A stretch of 64,000 bases of DNA from Micromonospora sp. NBRC 110009. Its GTDB lineage: Bacteria; Actinomycetota; Actinomycetes; Mycobacteriales; Micromonosporaceae. The first letter of the stretch is position 1, and each line of letters opens with the position of its first letter. The notes below the pieces were generated by a model. It worked only from the letters and a program-made list of their open reading frames with translations. It did no database searches and was not told the DNA's origin. Location: contig NZ_CP130427.1 of the NCBI RefSeq assembly GCF_030518795.1, positions 5,084,001-5,148,000 of the forward strand. The letters run 5' to 3'. The position numbers and the translations under genes were made by a program. This document shows positions 24,432 to 33,525 of this stretch, piece by piece.

Positions 24432-26981
24432 TCAGTCGTGCGCGATGGCGCCCAGCACGTTGATCCGCGCGGCGCGGATCGCGGGCAGCACCGCGGCGAC
24501 GACGCCGACGATCGCGGCCAGGATGAGGAAGGTCCCCATCTGGCCCCAGGGCAGGACCAGGTCGGTGATGCCCTCGTCCTTGAGCGCCCGGACCACGGCG
24601 GCGCCGAGACCCGTGCCGACGGCCACCCCGAGCAGCGCCCCGAAGATCGAGATCACCACCGCCTCCACCGTGATCATGCGCATGGTCTGCGCCCGGCGCA
24701 GCCCGATGGCCCGCAGCAGGCCCAGCTCACGGGTCCGCTCCAGCACCGACAGGGCCAGGGTGTTGATGATGCCCAGCACCGCGATCACGATGGCCAGCGC
24801 GAGCAGGATCTGGATCATCGTGAGCAGCCCGTCCAGCTGGCTGGTCTGCTGCTTGATGAACGCGTCCCGGTCCGCCACCGACACCTCGGGGCTGTCCGCG
24901 AGCAGTCGTTCGACCTGCGGCTGCACGTCGGCGACCCGGGCGCCCGGGGCGAGCTGCACGAAGCCCTGGATCGGCTGCGGAATGGCGAAGTCGCTGGCCG
25001 CCTGCGGGGGCAGCACCACCGGGTTGGTCAGCTGGGAGCTCTCGTAGATGCCGCTGACCGTGTAGCTGCGGGCGTCGCCGCGGGACAGCTGCACGGTCAT
25101 GGCGGAGCCGACCGACACCTTCCGGGACTTGGCGGTGTCCGAGCTGAGCAGCATCTGGTCCGGCCCCAGCCGGCTGATGTCACCGGCGGTGGGCTTCGCC
25201 CCGAAGATCCGCTGCAGCGCCGCGATGTTGCTGGACGCGGCCACCCAGGTGCGGGTGCCGTTCACCACCGCCATGTCGCCGTACTCGCCGTCGACCAGCT
25301 GCACGCCGGGGAGCGCGGCGGTCTTGTCCAGCACCGCCGGGTCGAAGCTCGGCGGCCGCGGGCCGCTCTGCGCGCCGGAAATCACCAGCTCGGCCTTGAT
25401 GGTGTCCTGCGCCAAGGCGCTGATGCTGCCCTTGGCCGAATCGAGGATCACCGTCACCCCGGTGACCAGGGCGATACCGACCATCAGGGCGGCGGCGGTG
25501 ATCGCCGTGCGGCGGGGGTTGCGTCCGGAGTTGAGCCGGCCCAGCTTGCCCGGCACCGACCAGGCGAAGATCGCCCCCAGCAGGGAGACCACCGGCCGGC
25601 TGATCAACGGGGTCAGCAGTGCCACGCCGATGAACGCGAAGAGCACGCCGCCGAGAATGGTGGCCAGGGTCTGGCCACCGGCGTGGCCGTCGAGCCCGAG
25701 GAAGAGCAGGACCGCCCCGATCCCGGTGACCACGGCCCCGCCGACGGTCACCTTGGTCAGCGGCCGGTCCGGGGTGGCGACGTCCTGCATCGCGGCGATC
25801 GGCGGGATCCGCGAGGCCCGCAGTGCCGGCAGCAGCGCCGCCACCACCGTGATCAGCAGACCCACCGCGAAGGCGCCGATGATAGCCGCGGGTGGCACGC
25901 CGAGCCCGGCCAGGGTCAGCCCGCCGGCCAGCTTCCCGAACAGGTACGCCAGCAGCGCGCCGACGCCGATGCCCGCGGCGAGCCCCAGCACCGAGGCGAT
26001 CAGGCCGACCGCGACGGCCTCCACCACCACCGAGCCGATGACCTGCCGACCGCTGGCCCCGATCGCCCGCATCAGGGCCAGTTCGCGGGTCCGCTGGGCG
26101 ACGATGATCGAGAAGGTGTTGAGGATCAGGAAGGTGCCGACCAGCAGCGCCACCGCGGCGAAGCCGAGCAGGATCTTGTTGAAGAAGGACAGGCCCTCCT
26201 TCAGGCTGGCCGACGCGTCGGCGGCGACCTGCTTGCCGGTCTTGACCTCGTAGTCCCCACCGAGGACCCCGGCCACCGCGTCGCGCAGCGCCTCCGGAGT
26301 GGTCCCGTCGGCGGCCTGCGCGGTCACGCTGGTGTAGACGTCCGGTTTGCCGAGCATCAACTGCTGGGCGACCGGGGTGGTGAAGGCGACCTCGTTGACG
26401 CCGCCGATCGAGTCGCGGCCCCCGCTGTAGCCGAAGACGCCGACCAGCGTGAACTCCTTCTTCGGGGCCAGGGTCAGCACGCCCACGCGGTCACCGACCT
26501 GGACCTTCGCCGCGTCGGCGAGGGCGACGTTCACCACGATCTCGTCGTCGGCCTGCGGCGCGCGCCCCTCGCGCAGCTTCATCAGGTCGCTCTCGCCGAG
26601 CCAGTTCTCGCCCAGCTGCGGCGGACCGAAGGAGGTCACCACCTTGCCGTTGCTGCCGATCAGCCGGGCGCCGTCGGCGTTGACCACGCCCTTGGCCGTT
26701 GCCACACCGGACACCGCCTTCACCTGGTCCACGACCGAGGCGGGCACCGGGGCGGCGACCTGCTCGCCCTCCGCCTCGCCGAGCGCGACCTTCGGCTTCG
26801 CCGCGACGTTGACGTCGACGTCGGAGAGCCCGTCGGCGAAGACCGCGTCGAAGGAGCGGCCGAGGGTGTCGGTGAGCACGAACGCGCCGGAGACGAACAT
26901 GACGCCCAGCACCACCGCCAGACCGGACAGCAGGAGGCGCACCTTCCGGGCGAGCAGGCTCTTCAGAGTGGCCCGGAGCAT
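24432..26981 (-). CDS. ABC transporter permease, MacB/FtsX type
   Basis: An 849-residue membrane protein. After a first helix (LLLSGLAVVLGVMFVSGAFV) come a large extracytoplasmic MacB-like domain, three helices of an FtsX domain (NTFSIIVAQRTRELALMRAI), a second periplasmic-type domain and a final FtsX block (NTLALSVLERTRELGLLRAI). Two FtsX repeats in one chain are typical of actinobacterial exporters of this kind. Such transporters act as mechanotransmitters or peptide/antibiotic exporters. Its ATG overlaps the ATPase stop by one base (TGATG), so both are translated together. Confidence 0.92.
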   Translation of the reverse strand: MLRATLKSLLARKVRLLLSGLAVVLGVMFVSGAFVLTDTLGRSFDAVFADGLSDVDVNVAAKPKVALGEAEGEQVAAPVPASVVDQVKAVSGVATAKGVVNADGARLIGSNGKVVTSFGPPQLGENWLGESDLMKLREGRAPQADDEIVVNVALADAAKVQVGDRVGVLTLAPKKEFTLVGVFGYSGGRDSIGGVNEVAFTTPVAQQLMLGKPDVYTSVTAQAADGTTPEALRDAVAGVLGGDYEVKTGKQVAADASASLKEGLSFFNKILLGFAAVALLVGTFLILNTFSIIVAQRTRELALMRAIGASGRQVIGSVVVEAVAVGLIASVLGLAAGIGVGALLAYLFGKLAGGLTLAGLGVPPAAIIGAFAVGLLITVVAALLPALRASRIPPIAAMQDVATPDRPLTKVTVGGAVVTGIGAVLLFLGLDGHAGGQTLATILGGVLFAFIGVALLTPLISRPVVSLLGAIFAWSVPGKLGRLNSGRNPRRTAITAAALMVGIALVTGVTVILDSAKGSISALAQDTIKAELVISGAQSGPRPPSFDPAVLDKTAALPGVQLVDGEYGDMAVVNGTRTWVAASSNIAALQRIFGAKPTAGDISRLGPDQMLLSSDTAKSRKVSVGSAMTVQLSRGDARSYTVSGIYESSQLTNPVVLPPQAASDFAIPQPIQGFVQLAPGARVADVQPQVERLLADSPEVSVADRDAFIKQQTSQLDGLLTMIQILLALAIVIAVLGIINTLALSVLERTRELGLLRAIGLRRAQTMRMITVEAVVISIFGALLGVAVGTGLGAAVVRALKDEGITDLVLPWGQMGTFLILAAIVGVVAAVLPAIRAARINVLGAIAHD

Positions 26982-27748
26982 CAGTTCGCCACCTCGGTCG
27001 GGGCGTCCAGCTTCTTCATCGTGTCCAGCACCGTGTCGGCGGTCGGCTCGATCAGCTCGGAGACGATCTGCCCGTCGGCGAGGAAGACCACCCGGTCGGC
27101 GTACGCGGCCGCGGTCGGGTCGTGGGTGACCATCACGATGGTCTGGCCGTGCTCACGGACCGAGTTGCGCAGGAAGTTGAGCACCTCGGCGCCGGAGCGG
27201 GAGTCCAGGTTGCCGGTCGGCTCGTCCGCGAAGATCACCTCGGGGCGGGCGACCAGGGCCCGCGCGCAGGCGACCCGCTGCTGCTGGCCGCCGGAGAGCT
27301 GGGCCGGCCGGTGCTTCAGCCGGTCCCGCAGGCCGACCGTGTCGATCACCGTGTCGTACCAGGCCGGGTCCGGCTTGCGGCCGGCGATCGACAGCGGCAG
27401 CAGGATGTTCTCCTGGGCGGTGAGCGTGGGCAGCAGGTTGAACTGCTGGAAGATGAAGCCCACCTTGTCCCGGCGCAGCTTCGTCAACCCGGAGTCGCCG
27501 AGCCCGGTCACTGTGGTGTCGCCGATCATGACGGTGCCCCGGGTGACCGAGTCTAGCCCGGCCAGGCAGTGCATCAGCGTCGACTTGCCCGAGCCGGACG
27601 GGCCCATGATCGCGGTGAACCGGCCCCGCTCGAACTCGGCGCTCACCCCCCGTAGCGCGACGACCTGCGCCTCGCCGCTGCCGTACACCTTCCACACGTC
27701 GCTGGCCCGGGCCGCGGCCTGTGCCTGCCGCCCCACCGTCGCGGTCAC
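26981..27748 (-). CDS. ABC transporter ATP-binding protein, MacB/LolD type
   Basis: A 255-residue ATPase. Walker A is GPSGSGKST, the Q-loop FIFQQFNLLPTLTAQEN, the signature LSGGQQQR, Walker B VIFADEPTG and the H-loop MVTHDPTAA; all are intact. The GTG at 27748 is chosen because GGAAGAGG lies about 8 nt upstream and because the sequence before it is not protein-like. It pairs with the downstream FtsX permease. A two-component system lies 280 bp upstream on the same strand and may control it. Confidence 0.92.
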   Translation of the reverse strand: MTATVGRQAQAAARASDVWKVYGSGEAQVVALRGVSAEFERGRFTAIMGPSGSGKSTLMHCLAGLDSVTRGTVMIGDTTVTGLGDSGLTKLRRDKVGFIFQQFNLLPTLTAQENILLPLSIAGRKPDPAWYDTVIDTVGLRDRLKHRPAQLSGGQQQRVACARALVARPEVIFADEPTGNLDSRSGAEVLNFLRNSVREHGQTIVMVTHDPTAAAYADRVVFLADGQIVSELIEPTADTVLDTMKKLDAPTEVAN

Positions 27749-28030
27749 GTCATCTACCTCTTCCGTCTGCCTGTCGAATCCGCACCGCCCCCGCTGACCG
27801 GTGCGACCGTTCCATCCTCGGTGCCGGGGCACGGGAATCCGTCCGTCCCCGGGCGTATCCGTCGCCGGAAATCCCGCTGGGGGACGCCCCCGAGATCGAC
27901 TCAGGGTCGTCCCTGACCGGACGCCGTCCGGCACGGCCCCGCCGACGCTAGGACCTCACGTCACGTCGTGGTCAACCCCGCCGCGCCGCCGATGGTCACG
28001 GTAGGTGACGGTCGCCACCCCGCCGGCCGC

Positions 28031-28717
28031 TCAGCCGCCGGGCCGCACCAGCCCCGTCTCGTACGCCAGCACCACGGCCTGCACCCGGTCCCGCAGCCCC
28101 AGCTTGGTCAGCACGTGCCCGACGTGGGTCTTGATGGTGGTCTCGCTGACCGACAGCGCCCGGGCGATCTCGGCGTTGGACAGCCCGCGTGCCACCTGCA
28201 CGAGCACCTCCCGCTCCCGGTCGGTCAGCGCGTCCAGGGCCTTCGGCGGGGTCGCCGCGGGGTCGGGCAGTGCGTCGGCGAAGCGGTCCAGCAGCCGGCG
28301 CAGGATCCGCGGCGCCACCACCGCCTCCCCGGCGGCCACCGTGCGGATCGCGGTGACCAGGTCCTCGGCCGGCACGTCCTTGGCCAGGAAGCCGCTCGCC
28401 CCGGCCCGCAGCGCGCCCACGACGTACTCGTCGAGGTCGAAGGTGGTGAGGATGAGCACCCGCACCGGCAGCCGGGCGTCCACGATCGCCCGGGTCGCGG
28501 CCACCCCGTCCATCCGCGGCATCCGGATGTCCATCAGCACCACGTCCGGCAGCAGTCGGCGGGACAGCTCCACCGCCTCCAGGCCGTCCCCGGCCTCGGC
28601 CACGATGTCCAGGTCGTCCTCGGTGCCGAGCACCATCCGGAAGCCGGTCCGCAGCAGCGGCTGGTCGTCGGCGAGCAGGACCCGTACCGGCCGGGCCCTC
28701 GCGGTGCTGTCGGTCAT
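28031..28717 (-). CDS. NarL/LuxR-type response regulator
   Basis: A 228-residue regulator. The receiver domain (residues 11-125) has the acidic pair DD at 17-18, the phosphoacceptor Asp63 in DVVLMDIRMPRMDG and a conserved Lys in GFLAKDVPAEDL. The C-terminal LuxR helix-turn-helix is LTDREREVLVQVARGLSNAE, then IARALSVSETTIKTHVGHVL. It is activated by the kinase encoded just upstream; the ATG overlaps the kinase stop (ATGA). Likely targets are its own operon and the ABC transporter downstream. Confidence 0.94.
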   Translation of the reverse strand: MTDSTARARPVRVLLADDQPLLRTGFRMVLGTEDDLDIVAEAGDGLEAVELSRRLLPDVVLMDIRMPRMDGVAATRAIVDARLPVRVLILTTFDLDEYVVGALRAGASGFLAKDVPAEDLVTAIRTVAAGEAVVAPRILRRLLDRFADALPDPAATPPKALDALTDREREVLVQVARGLSNAEIARALSVSETTIKTHVGHVLTKLGLRDRVQAVVLAYETGLVRPGG

Positions 28718-29931
28718 CCCTGGTCCCCTGTCGCCGCACCCGCCGGAACCGCCCCGACGGACTCGAGCGGGATCCGCGCGTACACCCGGAAGCCGCCGCC
28801 GGGCCGCGGACCGGTCCGCAGGACCCCACCGTAGAGGGCGACCCGCTCCCGCATGCCGACCAGCCCGTGTCCGATCCGGTCGCCACCCGGGTCGGGACCG
28901 CGCCCGGTGTCGGTCACCTCCACCGCCAGAAAGCCGTCGGTCCAGGTGAGCCGGACCAGCGCGGTGGCCCGCCCGGCGTGCTTGATCGCGTTGGTCAGGG
29001 CCTCCTGGATGACCCGGTAGACGGCCAGCGCCACGCCCTCCGCCAGCGGCGCGGGCGCGCCGTCCACCCGCAGCGTCACCGGCAGCCCGGCCTCCCGGAC
29101 CTGCTCGACGAGGGTCTCGATGCCGGTCAGCCCCGGCTGCGGGGCGAGCTCGGCGGCCGCCTCGGCGTCGGTGCGCAGCACGTCCAGCAGCCGGCGCAGC
29201 TCTCGCAGGGTGGCCCGGCCGGTCTCCTCGATGGTGGTCATCGCCGTCTCGGCGGCGTCCGGGTCCCGGCGCAGCACCCGCCGCGCCCCGGTCGCCAGCA
29301 CCCCCATCACGCTCACCTGGTGGGCCACCACGTCGTGCAGCTCCCGGGCGATGCGGCGGCGCTCGTCCGCGACGGCCTGCTCGGCGAGGGACCGCTGGGT
29401 GGCCTCGGCGATCCGGGCCCGCTCGCGCAGCATCCGCGTCGACTGCCGGCGGGCCTGCACCGCCCGGCCCACCGCGTACGCCACGCCGGCGGTGAGCAGA
29501 TTGTTCAGCACCAGGTACGCCGGCCCCATGTGGAGCACCCCGTCCAGCGGGGTGACCAGGTTGGCCAGCACCACCGGCAGCCACAGCAGCAGCGTGGCCA
29601 GGGCGGCCGGGCGCAGCCGCTGCTGCGCCGCCATCGTGTAGGTGAGCACGATGAAGGTCAGCCCCTGGGTGGCCGGCGCCTGCCGGAGAAGCACCGGCAG
29701 GGCGAGGGTGGCCACCGCCGCCCCGACCGCCGGCCACGGCGCGACCCGGCGCAGCGCCACCGGCGCGGCGCCCAGCACGCTCCAGCCCACCGCGGCCCAC
29801 AGCTGCTCGGGGCGCAGCTCCCTGGGCATCAGCAGCAGGAACGCCGCGCTGACCGCCACCAGGGCGACCGCGAGGCACGCGTCGGCGGCCAGCGGCCGAC
29901 GGCTCGTCCACTCCCGCAGCCGGTTGGTCAT
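28714..29931 (-). CDS. Sensor histidine kinase, DesK/NarX type
   Basis: A 405-residue membrane kinase. The N-terminal part has about five hydrophobic segments (ACLAVALVAVSAAFLLLM to LLTAGVAYAVGRAV) and no large sensor domain, as in intramembrane-sensing kinases. The HisKA_3 box RRIARELHDVVAHQVSVMGV carries the phosphorylated His, and the ATPase has NAIKHAG (N box) and GRGPDPGGDRIGHGLVGMRE (G boxes). Its ribosome site GAGAGG (29939-29944) consists of the last codons of tnpB, and the ATG is 5 bp from the tnpB stop. Confidence 0.93.
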   Translation of the reverse strand: MTNRLREWTSRRPLAADACLAVALVAVSAAFLLLMPRELRPEQLWAAVGWSVLGAAPVALRRVAPWPAVGAAVATLALPVLLRQAPATQGLTFIVLTYTMAAQQRLRPAALATLLLWLPVVLANLVTPLDGVLHMGPAYLVLNNLLTAGVAYAVGRAVQARRQSTRMLRERARIAEATQRSLAEQAVADERRRIARELHDVVAHQVSVMGVLATGARRVLRRDPDAAETAMTTIEETGRATLRELRRLLDVLRTDAEAAAELAPQPGLTGIETLVEQVREAGLPVTLRVDGAPAPLAEGVALAVYRVIQEALTNAIKHAGRATALVRLTWTDGFLAVEVTDTGRGPDPGGDRIGHGLVGMRERVALYGGVLRTGPRPGGGFRVYARIPLESVGAVPAGAATGDQG

Positions 29932-29935
29932 GCCG

Positions 29936-31321
29936 TTACCTCTCAGTGCGCTCTGGTGAGCACACGATCAGTAGTCCTGCCTTGCGGTGGGACGGTCCCG
30001 GTCTTACCGCGGGTTCGGGGCCGGGTTGACGCTTCGCAGCCACCAGCCCGCTGGGGCGGGTCTTACGGTCGGCTCCACGTCCTGCCACCGAGCCACTCCC
30101 GGCGGTCGTTGTGTCTGCCGCGAGGGCGGCGAGGTTGCGTGCGGCGTTCAGGTCCCGGTCGAGGGTCAGGCCGCATGTGTCGCATTCGTACTCGCGCTCG
30201 GACAGGGCCAGCTTGGTTTTCACCGCGCCGCAGCCCGAGCAGGTCTTCGAGGATGGATACCAGCGGTCGGCCACCATGAGCCGCCCACCGTTCCATTGCG
30301 TTTTGTATGTCAGTTGCCGACGCAGTTCGGCGAACCCGGCGTCGGCGATATGCCGCGCGAGGCGTCGGTTGGCGAGCATCCCGGCCACGTTGAGGTCTTC
30401 CACCACGACCGTGCCGTGCTCGCGCGTAAGTCGGGTGGTGAGCTTGTGCAGGCCGTCGCGGCGTAGCCGAGCGACCCGGGCGTATGCCCGGGCGAGCTGG
30501 TGTTGGGCGTGCTGCCACTGGTTCGACGGACGGCGCCCGGTGCGGCGGTCCGGGCCGACCTTGCGGGACAGCCGCCGACCCAGGCTGCGCAGTCGGCGTT
30601 GCGCGTCGGTCAGGTGACGCGGGTTGGGCACGAGTTCGCCGGTGGACAGGACCGCGAGGTTCTTGATCCCGACGTCCACCCCGATCACGGAGTCAGGGTG
30701 GACCGGTGTGTGCGCGGCCCGGTCGACCTCAACGGTGAACGCGACATGCCAGCGCCCACCATCGCGGCGCACGGTGGCGGACATGATCCGGGCCGTGCCC
30801 GCCTCCAGACGGCGGGCGAGTTTGCGGGCGGACTCGTGCAGCTTCAACCGGCCCAGCCGCGGCAGCACCACGTGCTTACGGTCCGCCTCGACGCGGATCG
30901 TGCCGGTGGTGAACCGCACCGACGGCGTCGACCGGCGCCGTGACTTGAACCGGGGAAACCCGACCGCCCGCCCGCCCCGCTTACCCGACCGGGAGTCGGA
31001 CCAGTTCTTCAGCGCGCGAGCCAGGGCATCCAGACCGGTGTTGAACGCCTCCTTGGAACACCCCCGCCACCACGGCGCGACCTCGTTCTTGGCCGCGTTC
31101 CACGCCTTACGCAACGCGGGCAGCGACCACGACACAGCCGGGGTGAGCTCGTGATCCGGGATGCCGTAGGAGCGCTCGGCGGCCCGCTGATCCATGACCG
31201 CCTTCACCCTGGCCAACGCCCAGTTGTGCGCGACCCGCGCCGCTCCAGCATGCGCCAGCACGGCGCGCTCCTGCCCCGGGGACAGGTCCAGAGCGAACTG
31301 ATACGCCTGGATCACCTTCAC
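29936..31321 (-). CDS. tnpB: TnpB RNA-guided nuclease (IS200/IS605 family)
   Basis: A 461-residue protein from GTG 31321; an upstream start at 31357 is less likely because VKVIQAYQFAL matches the usual N-terminus. The RuvC triad is intact: Asp216 (GVDVGIKNLAV), Glu308 (GTVVVEDLNV) and Asp390 (LDRDLNAARN). The zinc ribbon is C361/C364 and C380/C383. The OrfB_IS605 N-terminal domain and PRFKSRRR segment are complete. TnpB proteins are guided by an RNA copied from the element's right end. No tnpA is present, so the element may move only with help or may be domesticated. It lies compactly between two same-strand genes. Confidence 0.92.
   Translation of the reverse strand: MKVIQAYQFALDLSPGQERAVLAHAGAARVAHNWALARVKAVMDQRAAERSYGIPDHELTPAVSWSLPALRKAWNAAKNEVAPWWRGCSKEAFNTGLDALARALKNWSDSRSGKRGGRAVGFPRFKSRRRSTPSVRFTTGTIRVEADRKHVVLPRLGRLKLHESARKLARRLEAGTARIMSATVRRDGGRWHVAFTVEVDRAAHTPVHPDSVIGVDVGIKNLAVLSTGELVPNPRHLTDAQRRLRSLGRRLSRKVGPDRRTGRRPSNQWQHAQHQLARAYARVARLRRDGLHKLTTRLTREHGTVVVEDLNVAGMLANRRLARHIADAGFAELRRQLTYKTQWNGGRLMVADRWYPSSKTCSGCGAVKTKLALSEREYECDTCGLTLDRDLNAARNLAALAADTTTAGSGSVAGRGADRKTRPSGLVAAKRQPGPEPAVRPGPSHRKAGLLIVCSPERTER
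29946..29965 (-). ncRNA. Right-end hairpin of the tnpB element, likely 3' part of its guide RNA scaffold
   Basis: On the minus strand GTGTGCTC, loop ACCA, GAGCGCAC pair at 7 of 8 positions. In IS605-type elements the guide RNA overlaps the 3' end of tnpB and ends in such a hairpin, followed by a guide taken from flanking DNA. Here the flank is the histidine kinase start region. Only the hairpin is seen; the RNA extent is inferred. Confidence 0.45.
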
Positions 31322-31332
31322 CGGAAGCCCGA

Positions 31333-31349
31333 CCTCCGCCTGGCGGAGG
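31333..31349 (-). repeat. Left-end hairpin of the tnpB element
   Basis: CCTCCGC and GCGGAGG form a perfect 7-bp stem around a 3-nt loop, 5 bp inside the proposed left boundary. Imperfect subterminal hairpins are recognised by the TnpA relaxase in IS605 elements, which would have to be supplied from elsewhere. Confidence 0.5.
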
Positions 31350-31353
31350 ATGA

Positions 31354-32301
31354 TCACTCGTCCGCGCCGGGGGCCACCGGCCGGGACCGGGCGTCGGTCA
31401 GCGGGTCACCGGCGCCGGCCGACGGGAACGGCGGCGGAGTGCCGCCGAAGCTCGGGCAGAGCGCCTGGTGGCTGCACCAGTCGCAGAGCCGGCTCGGCCG
31501 GGGACGGAAGTCCTGCCGCGCGGTGGCCTGCTCGATCGCCCGCCACAGCGCCACCACCGTGCGCTCGAACCGGACCAGCTCGTCGGCGTCCGGGGCGTAG
31601 TCGCACACCTCGGCGTCCTTGAGGTAGAGCAGCCGCAGCACCCGAGGCACCACGCCCCGGGTCCGCCACAGCACCAGCGCGTAGAACTTGAGCTGGAACA
31701 GCGCTCGCGCCTCGAACGCCTCCCGCGGCGCCCCGCCGGTCTTGTAGTCGACCACCCGCAGCGCGCCGTCGGGCGCCACGTCGAGCCGGTCCAGGTAGCC
31801 CCGGATCAGCAGCTCGTCATCGACCACCGCGGAGATCAACGCCTCCCGCTCGGCCGGCTCCAGCCGGCGCGGGTCCTCCACCGCGAAGTAGCCCTCCAGC
31901 AGGCCCGCCGCCGAGCGCAGGAACTCGGCCACCGCCGCCGCGTCGCCCTCGGCGAACAGGGTCGACAGCTCCGGCTGCTCGGTGACCAGCCGGTCCCACT
32001 GCGGGGCCACCAGGTCGCCGGCCGACTGCGGGGTGCGCGCCGCCGCCGGCAGGTCGAACAGCCGCTCCAGCACCGCGTGCACCAGGGTGCCCCGGACCTG
32101 CTCGACGGTGGGCCGCTCGGGCAGCCGGTCGATGCTGCGGAACCGGTAGAGCAGTGGGCAGGTCTTGAAGTCCGCCGCCCGCGACGGCGACAGCGACGCC
32201 CGCACCCCGGGCGGCGCGGAGGCCGAATCGTGGCCGCCAGCCGCGTTGGAGTCGTCGCAGGCCGGGGGATCCTGCATGTCGATCACCGGTTCCGCCGTCA
32301 T
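31354..32301 (-). CDS. RecB-family PD-(D/E)XK exonuclease with iron-sulfur cluster motif
   Basis: A 315-residue protein, ATG at 32301. The nuclease core is GTLVHAVLE (His75), GYLDRLD (Asp171) and LRVVDYKTGG (Asp185, Lys187), followed by the LFQLKFYALVLW helix; this is the RecB/Cas4/AddB-type PD-(D/E)XK fold. Cys48 and the C-terminal trio Cys273, Cys276 and Cys282 (CDWCSHQALC) form the four-cysteine 4Fe-4S site of this class. It is a stand-alone single-strand DNA exonuclease-like protein common in actinobacteria. Its stop codon is the boundary of the tnpB element. Confidence 0.9.
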   Translation of the reverse strand: MTAEPVIDMQDPPACDDSNAAGGHDSASAPPGVRASLSPSRAADFKTCPLLYRFRSIDRLPERPTVEQVRGTLVHAVLERLFDLPAAARTPQSAGDLVAPQWDRLVTEQPELSTLFAEGDAAAVAEFLRSAAGLLEGYFAVEDPRRLEPAEREALISAVVDDELLIRGYLDRLDVAPDGALRVVDYKTGGAPREAFEARALFQLKFYALVLWRTRGVVPRVLRLLYLKDAEVCDYAPDADELVRFERTVVALWRAIEQATARQDFRPRPSRLCDWCSHQALCPSFGGTPPPFPSAGAGDPLTDARSRPVAPGADE

Positions 32302-32382
32302 GTCCGGAAGGTTAGGGCACCGGTGTGACAGGGCGGCCGTCGCCGCACCGGGGCATGATCCGCGCGGCGTAGCATCGACCCG

Positions 32383-33525
32383 GTGGAGCAGAGGAGCCGA
32401 CCGCGCCGCCGGCCCGGGCTGAGCGTCGGTCGGGTGTGCGGCGTGCCGCTGCGGGTCGACGCGTCGATGCTGCTGCTCACCGTGGTGGTCACCGTCCTGT
32501 ACGCGGCCCTCGCCCGCCGCCAGCTCGACCTCGGCCACCTCGGCGGCTACCTGGTCGGGCTGGGCTTCGTGATCTCCCTGCTCGGCTCGGTGCTGCTGCA
32601 CGAGCTGGGGCACGCGCTGACCGCCCGCCGATACGGAATCGGTGTGCGCGGGATCACCCTGGAGCTGCTCGGCGGCTACACCGAGATGGACCGGGACGCC
32701 CCCAGTCCCCGCGTCGACCTGCTGGTCTCCCTCGCCGGCCCGGCGGTTTCCGCGGTGCTCGGCGCCGCCGGCGTGGCCGCCACCCTGGCCCTGCCCGCCG
32801 GCACCCTCGCCCACCAGCTCGCCTTCCAGGTCGCGGTGAGCAACGTCGTGGTCGCCGTGTTCAACAGCCTGCCCGGGCTGCCGCTCGACGGCGGCCGGGC
32901 GCTGCGCGCCGCGGTCTGGGCGCTCACCCGGGACCGGCACCGGGGCACCGAGGTGGCCGGCTGGATCGGCCGGGCCGTCGCCCTGGCCACCCTGGCCCTG
33001 GTCGGCTGGCTCACCCTGCGCCGGGCCGTCGCGCCGCTGGCCCTGCCGCTGGTGCTGCTCGTCGGCGTCACCCTGTGGCGGGGCGCCGGGCAGTCCATCC
33101 GGATGGCCCGGATCAGCCGCCGCCTCCCGCTGGTCGACCTCGCCCGGCTGGCCCGCCCGGTGCTCCCCGTGCCCAGCGGCACCCCGCTCGCCGAGGCGCA
33201 GCGCCGTGGCGCCGAGGGCGCCGTCCCCGGCGCCGCGCTCGCCGTCGCCGATGCCGCCGGCCGGCCGGTCGCCCTGGTCGATCCGGCCCGGGCCCAGGCC
33301 GTACCCCCGGAACGGCGGCCGTGGCTCGCGGTGGACGCGGTCTCCCGCGACCTGGCCAGCCTGCCCGCGCTCCCGGTCGGCGCGGACGGCGAGCAGGTGA
33401 TGGAGACCGTGCGCACCCACCCGGGCGCGCAGTACGTCGTGACGGCAGGCGAAGATGTGGTCGGCGTTCTGCACATAGCGGATCTGGCTCAGCTCCTCGA
33501 ACCCAAACGGAAGACGAACACGTGA
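32383..33525 (+). CDS. Site-2 protease family M50 membrane metalloprotease
   Basis: A 380-residue intramembrane protease, GTG start. The zinc site HELGH lies in LLGSVLLHELGHALTARRYG near residues 70-85, and the second motif LPLDGGRALRA supplies the third ligand Asp. About six membrane helices precede a C-terminal cytosolic region that looks like a degenerate CBS-pair domain (VMETVRTHPGAQYVVTAGED). Related proteins cut membrane-anchored regulators. Its stop overlaps the trmI GTG start (GTGA), so the two are translationally coupled. Confidence 0.9.
   Translation: MEQRSRPRRRPGLSVGRVCGVPLRVDASMLLLTVVVTVLYAALARRQLDLGHLGGYLVGLGFVISLLGSVLLHELGHALTARRYGIGVRGITLELLGGYTEMDRDAPSPRVDLLVSLAGPAVSAVLGAAGVAATLALPAGTLAHQLAFQVAVSNVVVAVFNSLPGLPLDGGRALRAAVWALTRDRHRGTEVAGWIGRAVALATLALVGWLTLRRAVAPLALPLVLLVGVTLWRGAGQSIRMARISRRLPLVDLARLARPVLPVPSGTPLAEAQRRGAEGAVPGAALAVADAAGRPVALVDPARAQAVPPERRPWLAVDAVSRDLASLPALPVGADGEQVMETVRTHPGAQYVVTAGEDVVGVLHIADLAQLLEPKRKTNT

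Larger units (their letters stand above)
29940..31352 (-). mobile_element. IS605-like element carrying only tnpB
   Basis: The boundaries are estimated. On the tnpB 5' side, GTGAT (31357-31353 read on the minus strand) resembles the TTGAT target/TAM of ISDra2 and is followed by a 7-bp hairpin. On the 3' side a hairpin ends 7 nt before the tnpB stop. The insertion falls exactly at the stop codon of the RecB-family gene. Removing the element would place that stop about 14 nt before the kinase ATG, suggesting one operon before insertion. Confidence 0.6.

Noticed and set aside
24408..27797. Very long plus-strand open frame (over 1100 codons)
   Set aside because: It lies opposite the ABC permease and ATPase genes, which have clear family motifs. 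The long frame is His/Arg/Gly-rich with no folding pattern; it arises from GC-rich third positions.
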